The position numbers and the translations under genes are program-made. The notes beneath the pieces were generated by a model. That model made no database searches. It was given only the letters and a program-made list of their open reading frames with translations, and was not told the DNA's origin. From Bicyclus anynana (taxonomy: Eukaryota > Arthropoda > Insecta > Lepidoptera > Nymphalidae), in the NCBI RefSeq assembly GCF_947172395.1, contig NC_069090.1, positions 6,892,291 through 6,956,290 on the forward strand: 64,000 bases of DNA, given 5' to 3'. The number at the start of each line of letters is the position of its first letter. Position 1 is the stretch's first letter. Positions 20,901-32,900 of this stretch are shown piece by piece.

Positions 20901-23900
20901 TAGGATTTCATAATTTCTAAATTGGAAAAGGCCTTGTCTGGTGATAGGTATTAGCTGTGACTAGTTACACCCTACCAGCAAAGATGTATCACCAAGCAAA
21001 TTAGCATAGTGTGATGCCGCATAGAAACTGTCAGAGATATGGCTACTGGTATACAATGAGGCGAACAGTACTTGTAGACCATACTACAGCCATGGGAGAC
21101 TAACATTCCGAAGACCACAGTATGAAAGTGAATAAATATTATGACCTAACAAATGAACTAACTAAAAATGACTATGTAGTTAGTCTGTACGCCGTAGAAG
21201 TAGGTGCGAGAGGATTACCAGCAAAATCTCTATAACATGCTTAATGACCTAGGCCTCTCTAGAAGTGCAGCTACTTCTATATTAGAACGAGTATCCACAG
21301 CTGCTTTAATAGGATCTTATCAAATTTGGCTAGGTAGGAATGCTAAGATGTCTCATATAAAATGAAAGCAGGCTCAAGCTTCCATTTTAGACTGCATCGT
21401 CACTTAACATCACCTGATATTGCAGGCAAGGGCTAACTAGTCATTGATACAAAATATTGTAATGAATAAATTGTGTAATGTTTGCTAACAGGACGTTGAA
21501 CAGCGAGTAGCACAGACATTTCCGAAACCTTTTGACCAGTGGACTGTCAAAGATGCGCGCGATGTCTCCACCCTTCGCCGACGCAAGCTGCTGCCTTTGG
21601 ATAAAATACACCAATACATACAGAAGGTATAAATAAAGATAGTCCTTCAGTTTTCAAGTTACAATTGCCTCAATAGCTCACTGCCTCAACAGTAAGAGCG
21701 GTTGGACTCATCACGAGGGGTGGTGGTTCGATGCTTGGGCTCGCCCCGTTGGTCTATTGTCGTACCCACTCCTAGCGCAGTCTTTCCCGACTAGATGTAG
21801 GGGAATTGGTCATATTATAAAATATGGCAAATATTCTTGGAAAAAATTGTAAAAATTGGTATGCCTACTACCAGAAAAATACTAAAAATAATGTCATTCA
21901 AGAATTTTTAAAATTCTACCCTAAAAGGTTAAAAAAATGTAGAAAGTTTTTTTAAATATAATTCGTTCATGTTTTGAGTTATAGTTTGTTTAGTTATAGT
22001 TTAGTAAACATGCAAAAATATAAATAGAAAGGGGTGAAATAGGGGTTGAAAGCTTACATCGATTTCCACGCAGACGTAGTCGCGGGCGTAAATAAATATA
22101 CTTAAACAATACACACATTAATACCTAGCTTCACTACCATGCCTGTGTTATTGGCATTGTATTTAACTTAATCTGAGTAATAGTAAGGGAGCCCAGGATG
22201 CTAAATTTGCAGTTACTAAAGCGTTATGGGGTACCAATTACATTTGGTAGATTAAATGTTATTTACTTACAGACTTTAAAAGCAGTTTTTATTACTTTGG
22301 CTTACTGAAATTTTCAGAAAATTTTAGCAATTAATATAGAGATTCCTTCAAAATAAGTAAAAAAATAACCACGCTCGTAACTCGAGGACTTAAATATAAG
22401 GGTTTTATCTATTAACTTTGGGACCCTCCCATTCCATCACATTACGCTCAAGTCGTTAGAGTACTCAACGACGTGCAAGGTATACTCCCTTATGTCAGAT
22501 AAACTTACCTTGCACATTGTTGAGTAACTGCAAAAATCCCCTCTTTGGCTCCCCTACTATAAGTGTTCATTTGTTTTAGGAGGTCCTCCAATACAAAATA
22601 GATATGTCAGTGACCTTACACATAGTAGCAATACTGGAGTATATTAGCACTGACGTACTGAGGCTAGCAGGCACATTTGTTAAGAAGATCTCAATGAAAA
22701 GTGGGTACCAGGTCATCACAACTAGGGATATTAAAACTGCAATGTGTGCAGATAAGGTTAGTATGAAGTATGTAAGGATTTTTAAAGAAACGTCCCATAC
22801 AAAATGGTACGAATTAATGACGTCGTAGGTACATAATGATTGTTACTTATTTATATGGATATTTCAAACAAAATTATTAATATCTTTGTAATTTGTATGT
22901 TTATGTTTATAGTTCATTTATTAAAAAATTACACATTTAATGTAAGGAAGCTAAACTGTGAATTTTCATCTAACTACGTTCTAAGCTTTTTAATAGATTT
23001 TGAAATATTATAATCTTATTTATTTTGCAAATATCCAGAGAATCTTTGCTTTTTATGTATAAATTAGTTACCATTGACCTTATTTACCCGAATGTATCAT
23101 AAAAATCAATATATTCAAATCTAGTCATCATCCCCATTCAGTAAAAAAATCCCATTAGATTTCTGTCAAATCTGGACCAAGTTTGCTCATCAGTGTTTTT
23201 TACACTAAGTGACTTTATCATAAAATCATACAAAAATTACTAAGGTTATCACTAGGGATGCTGTCCCATGACAATACACCGTATCTTCAGATAGATGAGC
23301 TCTTCACATGTGGTTACATACACTGTCATTTAAATAATTCATTTGAGACTCAAAAATACCCTGATAAATAGGCTAATTGTATACACTGTTTCTAACAAAT
23401 AATAGGGTACTAAAACAAAGAATTGCGATGTCTCAGTAATTGGTATTGTTTTAGATACAGTGTTTTCTTGACACTGCAGAGGGGCACCCCATTACTTGTT
23501 TGTTTTCAACAATCCGCCTAGTAGAAGTCAACCAACTGTGCTTTTTTTTTTTATTTATTCTTTATTAAGCTAGCTAGCCCTTGACTACAATCTCACCTGA
23601 CGGTAAGTGATGATGCAATCTAAGATGGAATCGGGCTAACTTGTTAGAAGGAGGATGAAATCCACACCCCTTTCGGTTTCTACACGACGTCGTACCGGAA
23701 CGCTGATTCGCTTAGCGGTACGTCTTTGTCGGTAGGGTGTTAACTAGCCACGGCCAAAGCCTCCCACCAGCCAGACCTGGACCAATTAAGAAAACCTCAA
23801 TCGGTCCAGCCGGGGATCGAACCCAGGACCTCCGTCTTGCAAGTCCACTGAGCATACCACTGGGCCACGGAGACCGCTTTCTGGTCAGCATTCCAGCACT

Positions 23901-26900
23901 TTGGGACCTCAAAGTCCATTGACTCTTAGAATTACGAGCCCCGCTTTAGTTTCACTTTGAGTTATGTCTGGAATTTGAAATGTGAAATAAAATATATTTT
24001 TTTGACGGCCTCCGTGGCGCAGTGGTATGCGCGGTGGATTTACAAGACGGAGGTCCTGGGTTCGATCCCCGGCTGGGCAGATTGAGATTTTCTTAATTTG
24101 TCCAGGTCTGGCTGGTGGGAGGCTTCGGCCGTGGCTAGTTACCACCCTAACGGCAAAGACGTACCGCCAAGCGATTTAGCGTTCCGGTACGATGCCGTGT
24201 AGAAACCGAAAGGGGTGTGATTTTCACCCTCCTCCTAACAAGTTAGCCCGATTCCATCTTAGACTGCATCATCACTTACCATCAGGTGAGATTGTAGTCA
24301 AGGGCTAACTTGTAAAGAATAAAAAAAAAAAAATATTTGTTTTATTTCAGTTATTAATCGACATGTTCTACCAAGATTCAGATTTAGCTGGTATTGTGGC
24401 TATCAACGCGTCGTCGCTAGGGGCTGACAGGCGAGGCAGACGCGGGTCACTCAGTTACAGCGAAATTGTGAGAGACCTCATAGCTGATGAGAGGAGCTTC
24501 CTGAGGGATCTAAATCTTATAATTAGGGTATTCAAAGATGAGCTTGAGAAGATACTCGAAGGTGATCATAGGGTAAGAATTAGATTCTCATTATCAGCCT
24601 ATACCAAGCCAAAATCACTTTAGCTTAAACTTCCTATATTCTGTAATAGTAAGACTAGTGTCTATCAAATATATATTTTAGAATTCAATTTAGAAAATAT
24701 ACAGGGTGCTCGGGAGTATTTCCCATAACTTCAAGATGTTGACGAGTCCACTTATAGGTGCCAAACTGTGTAACAATTTTTTTTAACTAAAAAAAACTTG
24801 TCTTTTCATACAAAGTAATTCAAATCATTCTGACTATCCATGTAAACCTTTAGATAAAATGTAAATATATATTTTTTTATTCAATGACAAGTTCAGATGA
24901 TGATGATGACAGTACTAGACTACATTTTTGACGAAAGCGACGAGATAGTTGCAACTGGCACTCCGCACTATGTAATTATAATAAGGATGCGTTTATCGGA
25001 CATATTTTAAGATCGATTTAAAAAAGAAATATTATTTACTCCGAAAATATTCATTTTAGAACACATGTACTTTGGACATATTTAATTGATTTACCTTAAA
25101 GAATATAACCCTAGAGTTATGGGAAATACTCTCGAGCGACCTGTATAATCTCCCTTTACAAAACCAAATTTTTTCATTTGTTCCACATTGGTTGCGAAAG
25201 TAAAGTAAAATTTGTTAGGTTATATTTATTGAGACAAAATAAAATACGCAAAAAAACTAATGGTTACAAAGTTACACATTGTAAAATAATAGAAATACGC
25301 TATAAAAATATATAATTTAGCAAATAAATGACTATTAACACTAATACCTGTAACTGACTCTACTCAATAAAATATCTTTATTTATTATTTATTGTTTTTA
25401 GGCGATATCTCTAATATTCGGCAACATAGTGGACATATATGAGTTGACAGTGATGTTGCTGGGTAATCTAGAAGATGCCATGGAAATTGCCCAAGACTCG
25501 CCCACGCCGTACGTCGGAAGTTGTTTTGAGGGTAAATAATAGACAATATCTATACTAATATTATAAAGTTGTTACTTTCACTGACATAATTTGTTTAAAA
25601 CACTCTGATCTCAGGAACTACCTACTGATTTAAAATCAAAATCAAAAATCATTTATTTCAAGTAGGCTCAGTTTACAAGCACTTTTGACACGTCAGTTGA
25701 CTATTTGTAAAGATTCTACCACCGGTTCGGAATGCAGGTTCTGCTGAGAAGAAACCGGCAAGAAACTCAACACGTGCTCTTTTTAAAAAATCATACAGTA
25801 TTATAATTTACAATTGATGATAACATTACAATTTCTTATAGTTTTACTTTTTGTGTGAAGGTGGAAGCTGATCCAATGGCCTCCAAGCGCTTTTAACTTT
25901 AAGGAAATCATCAATGTTGTAGTAACCTTGACTAGGTAAATCGAAAAGTTAATTTTGTATTGGATAATTCGTTTATTGATTCTATAACATCACGTTACGA
26001 CCAATCACGAGGAAAAGAGCTTCTATAAAAAATGTGACAAAAACTGGAGAAAATATTCCCTTTTAAAGCTTCTGTAGCGTAAAGTTACGCAAAAATAGTG
26101 GACAGAATTGTTCTTCTTTAACAGTCTAAAAACAGGTTTTCACGCGGATAAAATCACGAGGATCCCCTAATGGTCAATGTCATATGCTGTCTTGTAAAGT
26201 TTTTAAGATTTCAAACTAAAAGAAAGTACAAGTCATTCATAGATAAAGGTTATGGCTTTTACAACGCTGATTTAATGACAAATTATGATAATTCTAATAC
26301 AATATTTGCTGTAGGCGTTTTATTCTTTTTCTATCATTTCTACCTTTATGACACACCTTTACATACTTTAACTGATCTATCCTGGTTTAAAAATTTTATA
26401 TAGTTAGTTGTGTAGTATAGTTAGTGAATAAAAATTATTACCTAACAAATGCACTAACTAATAATGGCTATGTAGTTAGTCTGTACGCCGTAGAAGTAGG
26501 TGCGAGACGATTACCAGCAAAATCTCTCTACAATTTGCTTAAAGACCATGGCCTCTCTAGAAGTGCAGCTAGTTCTATATTAAAACGAGTATCCAAAGCT
26601 GCTCTAATAGGATCTTACCAAATTTGGCTAGGCAGGGAGAACAACACGAGCAGAGAACGGGGAGTGTTGATCGATTGTCAAGGAATTCCTTAACCCTACA
26701 TCCTGTAGTCACATGTGCAGGACTCTGCTCGGAGTTTTTCTCTCCACCACTCGATGGACCCGGCACCCGCACAGTGAATCCAAGGAATGCTAAGATTTGT
26801 CTCATAAACTTGATGATTTTACCATTTAACAATTGCGTATTTACAAAATTTCAGAGTTGGCAGAAGTGGAGGAGTTCCGCGCGTACGTGCGATACGCGAA

Positions 26901-29900
26901 CATCATCACGCAGAAGCAATCGCGAGACGCGCTGCAGAAAGTTGTGGACGATCCGGTGGTGAGTTTATAGAAACTTATTCATATAGGCCACAGTACGTAG
27001 CCAATTTGCCACAGCTTTAAGTAAAACTACCTAAAGTTAAACTTGTGGCAAATTCATTTGATATGATGTCTTATAAGTTGATGAACGCAATATGCACGCA
27101 TGAAAACGTATCATAGTATACTCTGACCGAGCAGATTACCTGAAAATTTTCTTAATTCTCTGTGTGTGAAGTCAGCCAATCCGCATTGGGCTATCGTACT
27201 ATTACATTTGATCCGTTCTTGCTTCATTTATCCAGTGGTGAGTAAAACGTATCACAGTATACTCCATCCGAGCCGATTATCTCTGTGTGTTAAGTCAGTC
27301 AATTGGGCTATCATACTATTAGCTGCAGCAATGTGAAATGTCCCATTCGATCCATTCTTGCTTCATTTATCCAGTGGTGAGTAAAACATATCATAGTATA
27401 CTCCATCCAAGCCAATTATCTCTGTGTGTTAAGTCAGCCAATTGGGCTATCATACTATTAACTGCAGCAATGTGGAATGTCCCATTGATCCGTTGTTGCT
27501 TCATTTAAAATGCGGAGGGTTGGGCTGGGTTGTAGTGGATATTCTGGTCCTGGCGAGTCCCACATAACCTCCCGAAAATACTGCGTAGTCTCTTCTGCGA
27601 CACCGTCGGGAGGAATGCGCAAAAGCATTTCAAAGCACGACACGAAATTAGCAGGGCATGTATCGCGCTTGAAAGACAACAGGTGGACACTTACCGTCAT
27701 TGAATGGCAGGGTCCACTAGGTAAAAGGAGAGTTGGCAGACCCCAGAAGCGCTGGACTGATGACATTGCCCAAGTGGCTGGTAAGGGTTGGATGAAGTCA
27801 GGACGAGACAGAGGAGAATGGAAACTGCTGGAGGACGCTCATACCCAAGACAATGGGATTCATACATACGGGAAAGCGTATTATACGGGATATGGGCGGG
27901 GGATTGTGAAAAATATAAAAACAAAATTACACATATACAATTACAAAAATTAGTGTTTTTGGTGTGAAGACTAACTAATTATGCTACTTAAAGTAATCAC
28001 ATAAATACTGGTATGGCAAAAAGATTTTGATGCATTAGTAATTACAAACTTTTCAATTAAATTTTACTTTTGCAGTGCGTCTTCAAAATTTTCTGTTTAT
28101 AATCGCATCATGTCAAGGGTTGTTTGCTGTCAGGATCATTCAGTTTTTTAAGATATCATGTATTAGTATCGTCCTGCAACCTTGTTTAAGGACCTTTATG
28201 ATGTCCCGATGTATCTGTTGTAATTTATTTGTCGCATTTGGAATCACACGCGTGTGACATGTAGGCGTATTAAACGGGATGGCGAATCATATTAAGCGTT
28301 AGGAAATGTATGAAAACAAGTCTCAGGTTGTAGGGACTGGCGTAAAATGACGTATTATGCGAGAAATCGTTTTAAGCGTGATCGTCTTAAGCGGGTTCTA
28401 CTGTACTTTATTATTATTATTAGTCTAACCCCTCTTATTCTGAAAGACTCGCGAACAACTTTGAGCCGAATATGGGTTATTAATGATGTTGATGAAATGT
28501 CGCTTTCACAGCTTGCTGAACGTCTAGACACGGCAGGCCACGGGTTCCGGCTGGCGGTGAAGTACTGTCTGCCGCGGCTGTTGCTAACGCCGGTGGCGCA
28601 CGTGTATCTATACCACAGCTACGTGCGCGCGTTGCTGCCCGTAGCGCCCTCGCACGACGACCGCGAGAGCTTCAAACAGGCGAGTAGAGATTTAGAGATT
28701 AACAGCTCTATATATAACATGCTGCTTACTGCACGAGGCTCCCTACGTGACCGCGTGTGTTGACGTGTCTCGCGTCGTCGTGAAGCGCCATCTATGAGCC
28801 TCAGCGAAAACGGCATCGCAATAGGTTCTTCAAGTGTACAAAATGGGATTGTTTCAAAGTTATTTAAGAACGCCATCAACCGGTGGTTTCAAACTGAACA
28901 AAAATAAAAAGAACAAAGCGCCATCTATGGGCAAAAGTGTCTAAAAAGGGATTGTTTTAAAGTTCTCTAAGAACGCCGTCTACTGGTAATGTAAAATAAC
29001 AAACATTAAGCCTGTAGATGCCAACACGCATCGCTCGAGTACACTTTTCGTAACACATTCACCAACTTATACCTGAAATCCAGCGTGCGAGTACAAGTTT
29101 TCCTTTAAAAATTTCAATAAAAAAAGAACAACACGGAACTAACTGGTTGTGTTGATGGTGGATAGTGGTTGTTAAAACAATTTAACATCATTGTTATGTT
29201 TAAATTGTTGTAATTGGATCAGAGTGATGGAATTAAGCTCCTTATCCCCTCTCTTATAAAAATTGAAGCTTAGTTATATAAGTCTTTAAAATAATGATGA
29301 TTGAACTTTTTACCTATTCATCTAGTCAATATAAACAATATTAACTAGATTCAGGGCTACTAAACCTTTTATTAAATGTATTTTTTTTTGCATTGTGTAT
29401 TGACCTAGTTGCTTATTTATGTAAAATAAAATTATTTACAGGTCGAGTGCAATCTACATCCAATAGAAAAATTATTAACAAAAGCTATGGGAAACGGACC
29501 AAAGCTGTGAGTATACTTACATACATATTAATGTTGAGTGTTGATTTAAAAATTTTGTTATTTATCTGTTTGCATATTGCATTTTGTTGGAGCAATAAAC
29601 AAATAATATTCGGTTTTTGCAAGTACATTAATTTAAGAATATGGATTTGGGCTTCAAATCAAAATTAAAAGAAACTAAAAAACTGAAAACTCACTAAATG
29701 TTGTATTTTATACCATTTCATTACAGAGAGGGAGCAATAAGATCGGCGAATCGTCTGAGAAGGCAACTCGCGACAGAAAAAATCACCGATCTGTCCAAAA
29801 ACGTAGACAATTGGGACGCGCGCGACGTGCCTCAGTGTTGCAATGAGTTTATCAGAGGTTAGTAACATTTTGTGTTGCACATTAAATTGTTTCTATACTG

Positions 29901-32900
29901 GTGTTATAAGTAGGAAATATTTGATTGTTTGTTCCCTGTATTACCATGGGAATGGGTGCTACGCGGGTCAAACCATGGGATCATGATAAAGGCATAAATC
30001 ACATCAATCTAGGCCTGGTCTATGTATCAAAGGAAATAAAAGAACCACAATGCAAGTGAAACTATGGATGTTGCCATATTTTCCTTGACTTCTATGCCGA
30101 GTGCCTATCACATTATAATGCGTAAAGCGATAGATAGGTATAAATTTAAGGAGATGCAAAAAAAAGGTGTGAAAGCGAAACAAATAGGTACACAAACAAT
30201 GTCACATTCACTTTTATTTTATTAGTTATTAGCAGACTCGGTCAAGCTTTGGTTTGACTTTCGTGCAATTCTTCCTACCCCTACCTTACGCCTACCCTAC
30301 CCCTACCCTAAAAAAACTCCGTAAGAACCATCCTCGTACTTCAAGGAGTATTTAAAAAAAATAATTAACTAAATTCAGCTGTTCTCGAGATTTGCGCTTA
30401 GGAAGATTTAAGATTCATTTTTAGATAAATATAATATTCCATAATGTGAGAAAAATTTGCTCAATAATTGAAAACTCACTTTACAGAGGACACATTATCG
30501 AAGCTAGGCCCCGGCAAGAGGGTAGCGGAGCGTCGAGCTTTTTTATTTGACGGCCTACTACTGCTGTGCAAGCCTGTCACAAGTTTGGTATGTATTTATT
30601 TCTTTGAGGTATTATTACTTCTTCCTTTGGGGTCTTATTACTTCTTCCTTCAAGATCTTTTGACTTCTACCTTTAAGGTTTCTTAGCTTCTCCCTTTGGG
30701 TTTTCTTAACATCTTCCTTTCGGGTCATTTTACTTATTACTTCGCAGACTTTTCTATATGTTATGTGTTTATGTCTGACTTTGTGTCTTTTCTAGTTAGA
30801 CGATTTTAATTCCGCCAAATAAACTAAATCATCACCAAAAAGCGCCTTACCAGATATTACGAACTACAGATAAATGATTTAACTATTCAGTTAGGATAAG
30901 TGCTTAAAGGAATTCTAATACTTATAATGGCAGGAGTCCACTGATCCGTAATCGAACGGATTTTATCTACTGTGAAATTAAAATCCGTTTGATGCGGATA
31001 TGTGAACGCTTGCCATAAACGTAAATTGTACTACAGCAGATGACAGTTAACAGTGGAGCGTCGACCAGTGGACCGCAGCAACTGAAATTAAAAGAGAAAC
31101 TACACATACGAAAACTGGAGATCGTTGATAGACCTGATGGTGAAGGTAGGTATCCCAGTATTCTATCTATTACAACATGTTTAATTATTTATTTGGTCTA
31201 CTAGTGATTGTTACAGTATTTACATAATTATAATCTAAAAAATATAAACACAATCAAATTTAAGTAGACAAGGCGTTATTTCCGTAATATTAAAATCCGT
31301 TTAAAGATTACATAAAATCAGTTTACGTAAAAAGATACATTTTACAGTTAACAAAAAAAAAAGAAACCTTTTACAACTACTATTTGAGTGTATATAAATA
31401 AATAAAATTGGTATAAACAAAATGTTACATTTTGAATATGAAAAATTAGTTAGTTTAGCAAATCTAGTAAAACTAAGTTGCGATGAGTCTATGTGGATAT
31501 TTATAGACCAACTAAGTGCGTTATATAATTTACATAGCCTAGGCGCCAATGACAGTTCTAGTGCGTTGCGGTACAAGTAAAGTAATGGCTTTGCGAGGGT
31601 ATCTACTAGGTGCCCTAAAGTTAATTTTGTTTATGCATCATGCTTCCATTTCCAAAATTTTAAACAAAGAGCCTGTGACAATCAGACCTACCTGATTTTC
31701 AAAATCAGTTTGTCAGTTCATTAAATAGAACGTGTGCGTCTTGGGACGCGTGTAATGGAAGCCAAAGAGTGGCGCCGTAACGCGTTACGTTTAGACACGT
31801 CAGACAAATATAAATCCGACTTTATGAAACGGTTTACCCTCCCATGAGAAGATACCACTATAAAAATGAAAATTAACGAAATTAACATTTATGACTTAAT
31901 GGGATTTATTTTATTTCGAAAAGCACCTTGGGATCAAGTTTTTTAAATTGGCTTAGGTCTCTTGGTAGGCAACGGCAGTGGCTAGTTACCGCCAAGTGAT
32001 TTAACGTCCGGTGTGCCTATTGGCAGTTTGATGCAGTATGAAACTGCCAATAGGCACACAAGGAATTGGAACAGCGCCATCTAGTGGCACTACTGCACAA
32101 CTGTTTCAAATCCATATAAATTCGCGTTTACGTTTACGCGATCGTCACAGTATGAAAACATTGAGAACTCCCACTAGGCACTTTGGTACGATGCTGTGTA
32201 GATACTGTCAGAAGTATGAGTAGAATGTATTTGTTGCTCTTCTAAGTAAGCCCTTCATATTAGGCTGCATCGTCACTTAACATCAGGTGATATCGCAGTC
32301 AAGAGCTAACTTGTCTTTGAATAAAAAAAGTAGTCAGATATTACTAAGGCTAAAGTGCGCATAAATATGGGATCTCCTGTAAAAAAAATAAAAAAAAATA
32401 ATATTTTTTTATAAGAATGTACAAATGAAATACAAAAATTAACAAATAAATTAAATTAGCATGACCATCAATGGAAGGCCAGCTAATTTAATTAATTTGT
32501 TGCTTAAAGCTGTTGCAGCTGATTGCACAATAGTGATGAATTAAAAAAATATATATATATTACAAAATGAATCTAATTCCACCAGAGGGTCGCAACCTCA
32601 TCGAGCTGTGCCCACGCGTGGGCCCGTCCGTCATACTATCGGCGTCGTCTATCGCGGAGAAGAGGAACTGGATGTGCGACCTGGTGATGCTGAACACTAA
32701 GCCGATGTTGGACAGAAGTTTGGACAGGTACACATTTTTTTTAATAATCCTTAAAATAGATGTAATGTTACAATAATTCCCATAGAGCTAAAAATTGGTA
32801 TGAATGTTCAGAATCCTACTACTAAACGCGAAAGTTTGTATGCTACTACTGAAGCGATTTGGCTGAAATTTGGAATGGAAATAGATTTTACTCTGGATTA

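Noticed and set aside
27510..27953. A 147-aa plus-strand ORF as a host gene
   Set aside because: Its GRPQKRW-DDI and EWKLLEDA motifs are those of non-LTR polyproteins, repeated at four other places in the window.
28680..28763. Sos exon 8 reading through into ASRDLEINSSIYN
   Set aside because: No similarity to Sos after FKQ, and exon 9 continues in phase from the GC donor at 28680.
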